From: Streptomyces sp. NBC_00690
Lineage (GTDB): Bacteria; Actinomycetota; Actinomycetes; Streptomycetales; Streptomycetaceae
Reading direction: 5' to 3'
DNA length: 64,000 bases
NCBI RefSeq assembly: GCF_036226685.1
Contig: NZ_CP109009.1
Location: 868,001 to 932,000, forward strand
The notes under the pieces were generated by a model. That model saw nothing but the letters and a program-made list of their open reading frames with translations. It was not told the DNA's origin and searched no databases. Below are positions 52,663-61,272 of the stretch, one piece after another (positions within the stretch are counted from its first letter, which is position 1; the number at the start of each line of letters is the position of its first letter). The translations under genes were made by a program, and so were the position numbers.

Positions 52663-53817
52663 TCACGCGACCGGTACGGCCGCGGCGAGTCTGTGGAGTT
52701 TGGCGACCGGGACCCGGCGGTTCACGGTGCCCGCGGCGACGGGGCGGCCGTCGAGGGTCCACTGGACGAGGGCGTCGCCATCGTCGAGCGAGCCGTCGAG
52801 GACGGAGAGGGTGGTGCCGGGACGGATCTCGCCTGCGATCTTGATGTCCAGACCCCACTGCTCGGTCCAGAAGAACGGTCTGGGTCGGTAGACCGGCGCT
52901 TCGTCGCCGCGTACCAGTGCCGCCGCGGCGATGCGTGCCTGGTCGAGTGCGTTGGCCCAGTGCGGGGTCCGGCGCGGTCCGCCCGAATCGCCGGACCGGG
53001 CGGCGAGGTCACCGGCTGCGACGATGTCCGGGCGTACCCGGCAACGGCTGTCCACTTCGACTCCGGCCGGTGAGGCGAGTCCCGTGCCATCGAGCCATTC
53101 GACGTTCGGTTGGCAGCCGACCGCCGTGATCACGACATCGGCCTCGTGCACGGTGCCGGAGCCGGTGCGCACGCCCGTGATGTCCTTGCCGGTGCCCAGC
53201 AACTCGACGGCGCCGTCGGCGCGGGCGAGGACGACGCCCTTGGCGATGGCAGCGGCGGTCATACGGGCGGCGAGATCTCGGCCGAACTGGCGGACCAGAT
53301 GCGGGTCCCGGTCGACGACGGTGACGTCGACGCCGAGCGAGCGCGCGGAGGAAGCGATCTCCATACCGAGGAAGCCACCGCCGATGATCACCGCAGAGCG
53401 TGCGGTGGCGAGACGGTCGCGCAGCGCCAGCGCGTCGTCAAGGTCACGTACGACGAGTTCCCCACCGGACGAGCCGAGTCGCCGGGCGCGGGCACCGGTC
53501 GCGAGGAAGAGCCCGTCGTAGGGCACCTCCTCACCGTCGGCGAGCAGCACGCGTCGGCGATCGGTGTCCAGGCCGGTCGCCCGCGCGTCGGTGCGCAGTG
53601 TGACGTCGGAGGGCAGTGCGGGCATGAACACCGACTCCGCTGGTTCCGTGCCCTTCAGTACGGTCTTGGACAGGGGTGGACGCACATACGGTGCGTAGGA
53701 CTCCTTGCTCAGGATGGTGATCGGGCCGTCGTGTCCCTGCTGGCGCAGGGCGTCCGATGCCGTCGTCGCTGCCACCGAACCGCCGACGATGACGATCGCC
53801 CGCGTCCCGCTACGCAT
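52663..53817 (-). CDS. Ferredoxin reductase for the P450
   Basis: A 384-residue FAD/NADH oxidoreductase of putidaredoxin reductase type. The N-terminal FAD motif is VIVGGSVAATTASDALRQQG. APYVRPPLSK is the typical block after it, AVIIGGGFLGMEIASSARSLG the NADH motif, and DIVAAGDLAAR the second FAD contact. It passes electrons from NADH to the adjacent ferredoxin. The start overlaps the ferredoxin stop by 8 bases, ensuring co-synthesis. Confidence 0.94.
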   Translation of the reverse strand: MRSGTRAIVIVGGSVAATTASDALRQQGHDGPITILSKESYAPYVRPPLSKTVLKGTEPAESVFMPALPSDVTLRTDARATGLDTDRRRVLLADGEEVPYDGLFLATGARARRLGSSGGELVVRDLDDALALRDRLATARSAVIIGGGFLGMEIASSARSLGVDVTVVDRDPHLVRQFGRDLAARMTAAAIAKGVVLARADGAVELLGTGKDITGVRTGSGTVHEADVVITAVGCQPNVEWLDGTGLASPAGVEVDSRCRVRPDIVAAGDLAARSGDSGGPRRTPHWANALDQARIAAAALVRGDEAPVYRPRPFFWTEQWGLDIKIAGEIRPGTTLSVLDGSLDDGDALVQWTLDGRPVAAGTVNRRVPVAKLHRLAAAVPVA

Positions 53818-54004
53818 CGGCGAGGTTCAGCGCGGCAACCGGACAGACCCGTATGGCGGCCTCGGCGGCTTCGGTCTGGGCGGCCGGGACCTCTTCCAGG
53901 AGGATCTCCAGTTCGCCCTCGTCGTCGAGGCGCAGCAGGGTCGGCGCGGACTGCTCGCAGAACCCGTAGCCCTCGCACCGGGCGCGTTCCACTGAGATCT
54001 TCAT
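53810..54004 (-). CDS. 3Fe-4S ferredoxin
   Basis: A 64-residue ferredoxin. Three cysteines are seen, in CEGYGFC (Cys10 and Cys16) and in RVCPVAAL (Cys54). The fourth ligand position of 4Fe-4S proteins is absent (Tyr-Gly in place of Cys), which is typical of the 3Fe-4S ferredoxins that serve Streptomyces P450s. It is encoded directly before its reductase and 46 bases after the aldehyde dehydrogenase. Confidence 0.95.
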   Translation of the reverse strand: MKISVERARCEGYGFCEQSAPTLLRLDDEGELEILLEEVPAAQTEAAEAAIRVCPVAALNLADA

Positions 54005-54050
54005 TTCGACTTCCTTTCGTGCTCTGTGCAGATGCGGCTACGGCGCTGAT

Positions 54051-55511
54051 TCAGATGGGGTAGGCGCCCGGAGTACTGCGGGCCGTGACCCACTGCCACT
54101 GGGTGAACTCGTCGAGGTTCCAGTGCCCGCCGTAGCGGCCACCGTTGCCGGAGTCCCCGGTGCCGCCCATCGGCACATGTGGCGCGTCGTTGATGGTCTG
54201 GCCGTTGATGTGCACCATGCCGGTGTGCAGGCGTGCGGCCAGGTCGAGGCCGCGGCCCATGGAGCCGGTGTGGATCGCCGCCGACAGCCCGTAGCGGGTG
54301 GCGTTGGCAAGCTCGACCGCCTCCTCGTCGCTGGAGAAGCGGGTGATCGGGAGCACCGGACCGAAGATCTCGTCGTTGAACGCGCGGGCCGAGGGGGTGA
54401 CCCGGTCGAGCACGGTCGGGGTGTAGAAGGGGCCGTCCTGCTTGCCGCCGGCGCGCAGCACCGAGCCGGCTGCGATCGATGCGGTGACGATCTCGTGGAC
54501 CCGATTCGCCTGCCGCTCGCTGATCAGTGGTCCCACCCTCACCCCGGGGTCGGTGGGGTCGCCGACGGCGAGCGATTGGACGTACGTGGTGAGCCGCTCG
54601 ACGTACTCGTCGGCGAGCGACTCGTGGACAAGGTGCCGGCCGGTCGCCATGCAGATCTGGCCCTGGTGCAGGAGCGAGCCCCAAGCCGCGTTGTTGACGG
54701 CCAGCTCCAGGTCGGCGTCGTCGAGGACGATGTGCGCATTGTTGCCACCGAGTTCGAGGACGACGCGCTTGAGCATGCCGCCGGCGATCTCGCCGACCCG
54801 GCGTCCGGCCGCGGATGACCCGGTGAACGAGATCACCGCGGTGTGGGGTGACCTGACGACGGCCTCGCCGGTGTCGGCGCCTCCCGGCAGCACGTGGAGC
54901 AGACCGACGGGGAGTCCGGCCTCCTCGAAGATCCGGGCGAGCAGCACACCGCCACTGACCGATGCCTCCGGAGCGGGCTTGAGCAGCACCGCGTTGCCCA
55001 GTGCCAGCGCGGGTGCAACGGCGCGGATCGCGAGCATGAGCGGGGCGTTCCACGGCGAGATGACCCCGACGACGCCGACCGGGACCCGGCGGGCCATGGA
55101 CAGCACGCCCGGGGTCTCGTGCGGAAGGAGGTCACCGTACGGCTGGTCGACCAGTGCGGCGGCGGCGTTGATCTCGCCTACGGCCTTGACGATCTCCTGG
55201 GTGGCCTTGGGACGTGTGCATCCGGTCTCACGGATCATGAAGTCGACGATGTCGTCGCGGTTCGCCTCCAGAGCCTCGACGGCGCGGTGCATCACCGCTG
55301 CCCGCTCTGTGAACGCGGTGGCGGCCCAGCGGGGTTGCGTGGCGGCAGCCGTAGCGCCCGCTGCTTCGACATCGGGGGCGGAGGCCGTGCCGATGGTCCC
55401 CAGCCGGGTGCCGGTCGCCGCCTCCAGGACGGCGGCCGGGGCGCCGGAGCCCTCACACCAACCGGCTGAGTACAGCCGACCGGTCCAGATCACAGGATCG
55501 AGGATGCTCAC
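54051..55511 (-). CDS. Aldehyde dehydrogenase (benzaldehyde/vanillin type)
   Basis: A 486-residue NAD(P)-dependent dehydrogenase of normal length. ISPWNAPLMLAIRAVAPAL and SFTGSSAAGRRVGE form the cofactor site, VLELGGNN carries the general-base Glu and GQICMATGR the catalytic Cys. DAPHVPMGGTGDSGNGGRYG near the end is characteristic of aryl-aldehyde members. GTG 55511 is chosen because AAGGGAGA precedes it. It is the first gene of the minus-strand operon and diverges from the CdaR gene. It probably converts an aromatic aldehyde to the acid used downstream. Confidence 0.93.
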   Translation of the reverse strand: MSILDPVIWTGRLYSAGWCEGSGAPAAVLEAATGTRLGTIGTASAPDVEAAGATAAATQPRWAATAFTERAAVMHRAVEALEANRDDIVDFMIRETGCTRPKATQEIVKAVGEINAAAALVDQPYGDLLPHETPGVLSMARRVPVGVVGVISPWNAPLMLAIRAVAPALALGNAVLLKPAPEASVSGGVLLARIFEEAGLPVGLLHVLPGGADTGEAVVRSPHTAVISFTGSSAAGRRVGEIAGGMLKRVVLELGGNNAHIVLDDADLELAVNNAAWGSLLHQGQICMATGRHLVHESLADEYVERLTTYVQSLAVGDPTDPGVRVGPLISERQANRVHEIVTASIAAGSVLRAGGKQDGPFYTPTVLDRVTPSARAFNDEIFGPVLPITRFSSDEEAVELANATRYGLSAAIHTGSMGRGLDLAARLHTGMVHINGQTINDAPHVPMGGTGDSGNGGRYGGHWNLDEFTQWQWVTARSTPGAYPI

Positions 55512-55626
55512 GTAGGTCTCCCTTGGGATGGGGCGTCGCACCGTCCTCGCCGGACGTCTTGGCCGAAAAGGTATGTGTGACGGCGGTGATAGAACTCGCT
55601 CGGGTGTACTAAGGTGCGCTCAAGAT

Positions 55627-55645
55627 TTCCGACACCGTGTCGGAA
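55627..55645. promoter_or_regulatory. Perfect 19-bp palindrome before the CdaR gene
   Basis: TTCCGACAC and GTGTCGGAA are exact 9-bp arms around one C. It ends 13 bases before the CdaR start codon and lies 115 bases upstream of the aldehyde dehydrogenase start on the other strand. Position and symmetry suggest the regulator's own operator, able to control both directions. Confidence 0.7.
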
Positions 55646-55658
55646 GGGCGGTAGGCCA

Positions 55659-56843
55659 ATGAACCTTGACGATGTGGTCCAAAACCTGGCAGAGCAGCTT
55701 GATCGTTCGCTCGTCCTCTATGACGCCGAGCTGAACCTGGTCGCATTCAGCGCCCACGACGACGATGTCGACGATGTGCGCCGCACGGTGATTTTGAGCC
55801 GCCGCGGCACCACACGGGCGCGGGCGATGATCCACCGGGCGGGCGCTCACCGCGCTCATGGTGCGGTGGTGATCCCGCCCGACGAGAAGACCGGCGCACC
55901 GGCCCGGGTGGTCTTCCCCGTCCGCCGCGGCGAACGCCTCGTCGGGTACATCGCCTACATTCCGCCCGACAGGGCGGGCGAGGAGGCGCCGTGGTTCCGT
56001 GACGCGCTCGACGTGGCAGCCGCCGATCTCAAGGAGTTGCTGTACGAGCGCGAGCTCGGCCGCAAGCATGATCTACAGCGTGTCCATGAGCAGTTGGCCC
56101 GTGTCCTGTCCGGTGATCCCGACACGCGTGCCGAGGCCGCCAAGGTGCTGAGCGACGCCCGGATGACCGGTGTGTCGAAGAGTTACACGGTCCTGGTGAT
56201 CAGCGTGGGTGAACCGGGCGGGGAACCGTCCGTCGAGGACCGGATGGCCCTCGACGACTGCATGACAGAGCTACTGCGCAAGTCGCCTTCGAAGGTGGCG
56301 GGAACCGTCCTGGCCACGCATGCGGTGGCGATCACTCCACGCCGGGTCAACCAAGAGCGCATCACCGAACACCTCCGCGCGGGCGGGTTCGTACGCCTGC
56401 GTGCGGGCATCGGTGACCCGCGGGCAGAACTCGCGGACGCAGTCGAGTCCTACCGGGAAGCGTTGGTTGCAGCACGGGCCGCCTGGCTGGACGAGGCGAC
56501 CTACGGGCCGGTCGCCAAGTGGTCGGACCTAGGTCTCGACCGACTTCTGGTCCAGCTTCCGCTCGCCTCCCTCACCCGCCGGGATCTGCCGCCACCGCTG
56601 CAGAAACTGCTGGCCGTCGAGGGTGGGCCCGATCTTGTCACCACACTGGAGTCCTACCTCGACAACGCCTGCGACGCACAGGCGACCGCGCGGGATCTCA
56701 TGATCCACCGCAGCACGCTGTACTACCGGTTGGATCGCGTGCGGGAGATCGTCCAGGTCGACCTGGGATGCGGCAGCGTCCGCCGCGAGTTGCACACGGC
56801 ACTGCGCGTCGCGACGTTGGCGGGCCTGCGGGGCGCCCGCTGA
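55659..56843 (+). CDS. CdaR/PucR-family transcriptional regulator
   Basis: A 394-residue regulator starting at ATG 55659 (MNLDDVVQNLAEQLDRSLVL). The N-terminal part is a GAF-like sensor with VVFPVRRGERLVGYIAYIPP, a central region follows, and the C-terminal HTH_30 domain reads AQATARDLMIHRSTLYYRL, typical of PucR/CdaR activators. It is divergent from the P450/aldehyde dehydrogenase operon and convergent with the gentisate operon, so it is the obvious local controller. The ligand is presumably an aromatic acid or a pathway intermediate. Confidence 0.92.
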   Translation: MNLDDVVQNLAEQLDRSLVLYDAELNLVAFSAHDDDVDDVRRTVILSRRGTTRARAMIHRAGAHRAHGAVVIPPDEKTGAPARVVFPVRRGERLVGYIAYIPPDRAGEEAPWFRDALDVAAADLKELLYERELGRKHDLQRVHEQLARVLSGDPDTRAEAAKVLSDARMTGVSKSYTVLVISVGEPGGEPSVEDRMALDDCMTELLRKSPSKVAGTVLATHAVAITPRRVNQERITEHLRAGGFVRLRAGIGDPRAELADAVESYREALVAARAAWLDEATYGPVAKWSDLGLDRLLVQLPLASLTRRDLPPPLQKLLAVEGGPDLVTTLESYLDNACDAQATARDLMIHRSTLYYRLDRVREIVQVDLGCGSVRRELHTALRVATLAGLRGAR

Positions 56844-56981
56844 CCGCCCCACCCACGATGGGTCTTGGCAGAGGAACCGCAACAGGGGTCCTGCCTGCAT
56901 TCGCACCATCGGACCCCGTGACCGCGGCCGGGGCACGGCTTCGGCTTCCGGGACGGGCGGGGTCCTGCCACACGATCGGTG

Positions 56982-57710
56982 TCACAGCCAGGCAGGCAGT
57001 ACGGGCAGGGGCACGTCGTCCGACGTAGCCAGCCCTGGGGACGCTCCCCGGCCGGTGAGCCAGCGGGCCAGGTCGGCGGTGGGACCGCACACACTGCTCC
57101 CCGTCGCCTGTTCTCCGATCAGGGCGCCGGTGGCCGAGGACTCGACACGGTCGGTGGGACGCACCGCGACCTCAATGTTGTGGGCATCGCGCCGACGAGT
57201 GAGCGCGTCCTGGAGCAGGGCGTCCACGAAGTCGCCCGGGAAGTTCGCGAAGTCGCCGCCTACGGGGAGGTCACAGGCGTGGACCCACACTTCGCGGGCG
57301 CGAAGCCAGGGGATGGCACTCGCCGGTATCGTGCGTCCCTGGGCGGTGACGACCTGCGCCCGCCACATGGCGTCGGTGAGCTGTGCCAGGGAGTCGGCCA
57401 ACCGGCACTGTTCCTTCTCCGCGAACGCGCGCAGTCGCGCGGCCGGCAGGAGGGCCCCCGCTTCGATCTCCTCCACGCGTGCCTGTGGGCTCGCGTACAT
57501 GGGGGTGGCCTCACCGGTCATCGCCCAATGGACGAGCCTACGGAGCGCCGCCGCGTTGTGACCCAGATGGGAGAGCAGGTGTCTGCCAGACCAGCCCGGC
57601 AGACGGCTGGGGCCGTGTAGGTGTTGGTCGTTGTTGTGCGCGAGTTGGGCGAGGAAGTACAGATGGCCGTCAGCCATCCAGCGCAGGCTCTGCGCCACCG
57701 CGGGTGTCAT
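56982..57710 (-). CDS. Mycothiol-dependent maleylpyruvate isomerase
   Basis: A 242-residue DinB-fold enzyme. LSRLPGWSGRHLLSHLGHNAAAL-like helices (written here in part: GWSGRHLLSHLGHNA) carry the zinc-ligand His, and EVWVHACDLPVGGDF contains a further His of the site. The C-terminal domain (TGSSVCGPTADLARWLTGR) is the second MDMPI domain. The enzyme isomerises maleylpyruvate to fumarylpyruvate with mycothiol as cofactor. The start ATG overlaps the hydrolase stop as ATGA. It is the last gene of the gentisate operon. Confidence 0.92.
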   Translation of the reverse strand: MTPAVAQSLRWMADGHLYFLAQLAHNNDQHLHGPSRLPGWSGRHLLSHLGHNAAALRRLVHWAMTGEATPMYASPQARVEEIEAGALLPAARLRAFAEKEQCRLADSLAQLTDAMWRAQVVTAQGRTIPASAIPWLRAREVWVHACDLPVGGDFANFPGDFVDALLQDALTRRRDAHNIEVAVRPTDRVESSATGALIGEQATGSSVCGPTADLARWLTGRGASPGLATSDDVPLPVLPAWL

Positions 57711-58534
57711 CTGGGCGCACCCCGCCGCACCGGGTTGCGCATCTCGCCGATGCCCTCGATGGCGGTGACGAGCAGCTGGCCGTCCTCCAGGTAGCGTGCG
57801 GGCTTGCGGGCATGGCCCACCCCGCCGGTGGTGCCGGTGGCGATCAGGTCCCCCGGATTGAGCGTGATCATGGTCGAGATGTAGCTGACCAGGTCGGCGG
57901 CGTCGAACAACAGATCGGCGATGGTGGACTTCTGGACGATGTCCCCGTCCACCTCGCAGCTGATCCCCGCGTCGGGTGCCAGTTCTTCCGGGGTGACAAG
58001 CCAGGGGCCGAGGGGGGTGCTGGCCTCCCAGGTCTTGCCCTGCAGCCACTCCTTGGTGCGGAATTGCCAGTCGCGCATCGACACGTCGTTCATCACCGTG
58101 TATCCGGCGATCGCGGCCTCGGCGGAAGTTCGGTCGGCACGCCGAATCCGCTCTCCGACGACCACGACGAGCTCGGCCTCCCAGTCCACGGCCGGGGACT
58201 CGGGCGGCAGTTCCAGCGTGTCGTAGGGACCGATGAGGGCCTCGGAGAACTTGGCGAACAGGGTGGGGTACGCGGGCAGGTCCCGGCCCATCTCGGTGAT
58301 GTGTGTGCGGTAGTTGAGCCCCACACAGACGATCTTGCCGGGCCGGGGGATCACCGGTGCCAGTCGGGCGGGCTCGACGGTGAAGGCATCTCCCTCGGCC
58401 GCCGCGGCGAAGGCCCGCCAGTCGGGGCGCGCCAGCAGGCCGCCGACATCACCGGGTCCGAGGTCGACGTACCCGTCGTCCCGCACGAGAGCCGCGTGCA
58501 GCCCGTCGTCCATGCGCAGGGTTGCGAGTTTCAT
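57707..58534 (-). CDS. Fumarylpyruvate hydrolase (FAH family)
   Basis: A 275-residue fumarylacetoacetate hydrolase-family enzyme. IVCVGLNYRTHITEMG and DWEAELVVVVGERIR (Glu metal ligands) are conserved blocks, followed by GYTVMNDVSMRDWQ and LNPGDLIATGTTGGVG. Between the gentisate dioxygenase and the maleylpyruvate isomerase it should split fumarylpyruvate into fumarate and pyruvate, the last step of the gentisate pathway. ATGA overlaps on both sides. Confidence 0.94.
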   Translation of the reverse strand: MKLATLRMDDGLHAALVRDDGYVDLGPGDVGGLLARPDWRAFAAAAEGDAFTVEPARLAPVIPRPGKIVCVGLNYRTHITEMGRDLPAYPTLFAKFSEALIGPYDTLELPPESPAVDWEAELVVVVGERIRRADRTSAEAAIAGYTVMNDVSMRDWQFRTKEWLQGKTWEASTPLGPWLVTPEELAPDAGISCEVDGDIVQKSTIADLLFDAADLVSYISTMITLNPGDLIATGTTGGVGHARKPARYLEDGQLLVTAIEGIGEMRNPVRRGAPR

Positions 58535-59643
58535 GCGTTGTTTCCTTCCTCACGGGAGCGGAGCAGACCAAGCCGCTCGACCACCGGGGCATCACTGAAA
58601 CGGAAGAGGTCAAGACCCACCTCGGACGACAGGGTGAAAGGCACCCAGGACGGGACCACGAACAGATCGCCGCGTTCGACCTTCCAGTTGTGCTGGCCGA
58701 CGCCTATCTCGCCCACGCCGTCGAAGACCTGGAAGACCGATGAGCCGGTCTCCCGGCGTGCGGCGGTGACCGTGCCCTGGGCGAGGCGGTGGAACTCGGC
58801 GCGGATCGTGGGCAGTACGTCCTGGCCGGTGGTGGGATTGGTGTACCGCACTGCGGCGTGGCCCGGCTCGATGGTCGCCGGACAGCCTTCGGCCTCCAAG
58901 GCCAGTTGCTCGGTCAGAGCACGGTCGGTGTACTCCCATCGGTAGGCCAGCAGCGGAGTGGCCGGCGTCGGTGCGAGGTGTGTCAGTGGACGCAGCCCGG
59001 GGTGGCCCCACAGCCGCTCGGCCCGTGAGCGTTTCGGGGTGTCCACGGCCTCGGTGCCGTCCGGGCCGTACTCGAAGAACGTCGCGTCCGCGAAGTACTG
59101 CAAGGGGATGTCGAGTCCGTCGATCCATGCCATCGGCCGGTCACTGCGGTTGTGGTGGCCGTGCCAGTGCCAGCCGGCCTGTGGTAGGAAGTCGCCGCGT
59201 CGCATGGCCACCGGGTCGCCGTTGACGACGGTCCACACACCTTCGCCCTCCACAACGAAGCGAAAGGCGTGCTGGGTGTGGCGGTGGACGGGCGCATCCT
59301 CACACGGGTTGAGATACTGGATGGCCGCCCACAACGTCGGTGTGACGAACGGGCGCCCGCCAAGGCCCGGGTTGGCCAGCGCGATCGCGCGCCGCTCACC
59401 ACCACGCCCCACTGGGACCAACCCGCCGGCCTGCTCGGCCATGGGCAAAAGTGCGCTCCAACGCCACAGGTGCGGCACGGCTTTGGAAGCCGGCTCGGCG
59501 GGCATCAGTTCGCCGATCTCTGTCCACAGCGGGACCAGTGACTCCGATTCGAAGCCCCGGTAGAGCGACTCCAGTTGTGGAGTGCGTTCGGGCTGGCCTG
59601 GGCCGTCAGTGGCATTGATGCGCACGGGTGAAGAGGTGGTCAT
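58531..59643 (-). CDS. Gentisate 1,2-dioxygenase
   Basis: A 370-residue bicupin. The iron site is visible as PVHRHTQHAFRFVVEGEG (two His) and AGWHWHGHHN (third His). YLNPCEDAP just before the first motif and the C-terminal second cupin (FQVFDGVGEIGVGQHNWKVE) agree with gentisate dioxygenases. ATG 59643 is chosen over a longer frame that would cross the flavin reductase gene. It cleaves gentisate to maleylpyruvate. The genes for the next two steps follow with ATGA overlaps. Confidence 0.95.
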   Translation of the reverse strand: MTTSSPVRINATDGPGQPERTPQLESLYRGFESESLVPLWTEIGELMPAEPASKAVPHLWRWSALLPMAEQAGGLVPVGRGGERRAIALANPGLGGRPFVTPTLWAAIQYLNPCEDAPVHRHTQHAFRFVVEGEGVWTVVNGDPVAMRRGDFLPQAGWHWHGHHNRSDRPMAWIDGLDIPLQYFADATFFEYGPDGTEAVDTPKRSRAERLWGHPGLRPLTHLAPTPATPLLAYRWEYTDRALTEQLALEAEGCPATIEPGHAAVRYTNPTTGQDVLPTIRAEFHRLAQGTVTAARRETGSSVFQVFDGVGEIGVGQHNWKVERGDLFVVPSWVPFTLSSEVGLDLFRFSDAPVVERLGLLRSREEGNNA

Positions 59644-59689
59644 CTCTGTGCTCCCAGACTTCCGAGCGGGATGGATAGGACAGACGGCC

Positions 59690-60649
59690 TCATTGGCGGC
59701 ACAGCCGCGCGCCCACCGTGGTGAGGTGCTCGGTGACCAGGGCCCGCGCGCGCTCCTCGTCGCCCGCCTCGATGGCGCGGTAGATCTCCTCGTGCGCCTC
59801 GATGGTGCGGACCATGGACTCCCAGGTGGTGCCGTTCGCGTAGTGGGCCTGCCGGGAGCGCCCGAGTGCCTGGACCGACGCGGCGATCGCGGGGTTCTCC
59901 GACGCCGTACCCAGCGCGTTGTGGAATTGGAGCGCGGACTCGGTGAACGCCTCCGGTGAGTCCATGAGTGCGCGCGAGCGGGCCAACGAGTCGCGCAGCG
60001 CGGACAGCCCCGGTTCGGAGCGGACACCCGCGGCGAGCGCGCCCGCGGCGGGTTCGAGGGCAAGCTGCGCGTCGAGAAGCCCGGTGCTGTCAAGGCCGAC
60101 CAGGTGCAGTTGGACCGACATCGCGTCCGCGTACCGCTCGATGCGGTTGTCGGACGGCTCCATGTCCAACTGGCGGTAGTTCCCGTCCCAGTACAGCAGC
60201 GGTGCTCCGTCCCGGCCGCCCGCCGCCACCACCTCACCGATGAGGATCTCATGGTCACCACCGGGCAGGACCGCGTGCAGCTTCGCGTCGAACCAGCTCA
60301 GACAGTCGCTCACGATCGGTGCGCCGGTGGTCATGGACTCGGTCGACAGATCCGGGAACTCGCCCTCGCCCCGTCCCCGGCCGCGGGTCGAGAAGTACCG
60401 TGACACGTCCTGCTGGTGATCGGCGAGCACGCTCACGGCGAGGCGGCCCGATTCCCGTACCTCCGCGAGGAAGGGGCTGTGGGAGTTGACCGACACGGTC
60501 ACCAGCAGCGGGTTGAGCGACAGCGAGACGAACGACGAGCAGGTGATGCCGTAGACATGGTCGCCGTTGCGGGTCGTGACGATGGTGACGCCGGATGCGA
60601 AGTGTCCGGCGGCTTGCTTGAACCCGGCCTGCGGGTCGGTGCTGGTCAT
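59690..60649 (-). CDS. Flavin reductase fused to an FCD ligand-binding domain
   Basis: A 319-residue fusion. Residues 1-165 are a HpaC-like flavin:NAD(P)H reductase (FASGVTIVTTRNGDHVYGIT, GGDHEILIGEVVAAG). Residues about 180-315 are all-helical and match the FCD domain of GntR regulators (RYADAMSVQLHLVGLDSTGL and SEPGLSALRDSLARSRALMD), including its His positions. No DNA-binding domain is present, so the FCD part should sense an aromatic ligand and gate the reductase, as the MarR-like tail does in the 4-hydroxyphenylacetate reductase C1. It overlaps the RraA gene by ATGA. A partner oxygenase is not seen in the window. Confidence 0.85.
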   Translation of the reverse strand: MTSTDPQAGFKQAAGHFASGVTIVTTRNGDHVYGITCSSFVSLSLNPLLVTVSVNSHSPFLAEVRESGRLAVSVLADHQQDVSRYFSTRGRGRGEGEFPDLSTESMTTGAPIVSDCLSWFDAKLHAVLPGGDHEILIGEVVAAGGRDGAPLLYWDGNYRQLDMEPSDNRIERYADAMSVQLHLVGLDSTGLLDAQLALEPAAGALAAGVRSEPGLSALRDSLARSRALMDSPEAFTESALQFHNALGTASENPAIAASVQALGRSRQAHYANGTTWESMVRTIEAHEEIYRAIEAGDEERARALVTEHLTTVGARLCRQ

Positions 60650-61272
60650 CGCAACTCCCGGAACGCGTAGATATCAAGGGTTAGCTCGCCCGAACGCAGC
60701 CTGTTCATATACGCGTCCTCCTTCTCGACTCGGTCCCGGGCCGCCGCGACGACTTCGTCCACACGGTCGGCCGGCAGGACGACGATGCCGTCCTGATCGG
60801 CGACGACGAGATCTCCACGTCGTACGGGGCGTCCACGCACCGTGATCGGCTCACCGACGGTGCCGCGCCACGCCTTCCCCGTGCCGCGGATCGCGATCGA
60901 GGACGAGAACGCCGGGAAGGCGAGTTGCTCCAGTTGCGCGGTGTCGCGTACGCCCCCGTCGATGACGAGCCCGCGCACCCCGCGAGCCTGCGCGGCAACG
61001 GACATCACCTCGCCCCAGAAGCCACAGCGTGATCCCCCGGCGTCGACGACCAGCACATCACCGGGGGCCGCCTCCTCCAGTGCCCAGTGCAGCGGCAGGT
61101 TGTCGCCCGCCGCAGCGAGCACCGGCAATGCGGTTCCGCACAGTCGGGCGCCGGGCCAACTGGGCCGCAGTTCGGGGTCGAGGTCACAGTCGAAGCGGGC
61201 GGCCTCGAACAGTGTCGCGGTGCCCATGGCCAGCAGTTCGGTCTCTTCGTAGGTGATGACGGGCGTGCTCAT
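60646..61272 (-). CDS. RraA-like aldolase/decarboxylase, copy 1
   Basis: A 208-residue member of the RraA/HMG aldolase family, the most divergent of the three here. The active-site block GVRGLVIDGGVRDTAQL keeps Arg-Asp, and GDVLVVDAGGSRCGFWGEVM is the phosphate or carboxylate loop. Family members cleave 4-hydroxy-4-methyl-2-oxoglutarate or 4-carboxy-4-hydroxy-2-oxoadipate to pyruvate or oxaloacetate, the final step of protocatechuate/gallate 4,5-cleavage. ATG 61272 overlaps the previous stop as ATGA. Its own stop overlaps the flavin reductase start. Confidence 0.88.
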   Translation of the reverse strand: MSTPVITYEETELLAMGTATLFEAARFDCDLDPELRPSWPGARLCGTALPVLAAAGDNLPLHWALEEAAPGDVLVVDAGGSRCGFWGEVMSVAAQARGVRGLVIDGGVRDTAQLEQLAFPAFSSSIAIRGTGKAWRGTVGEPITVRGRPVRRGDLVVADQDGIVVLPADRVDEVVAAARDRVEKEDAYMNRLRSGELTLDIYAFRELR

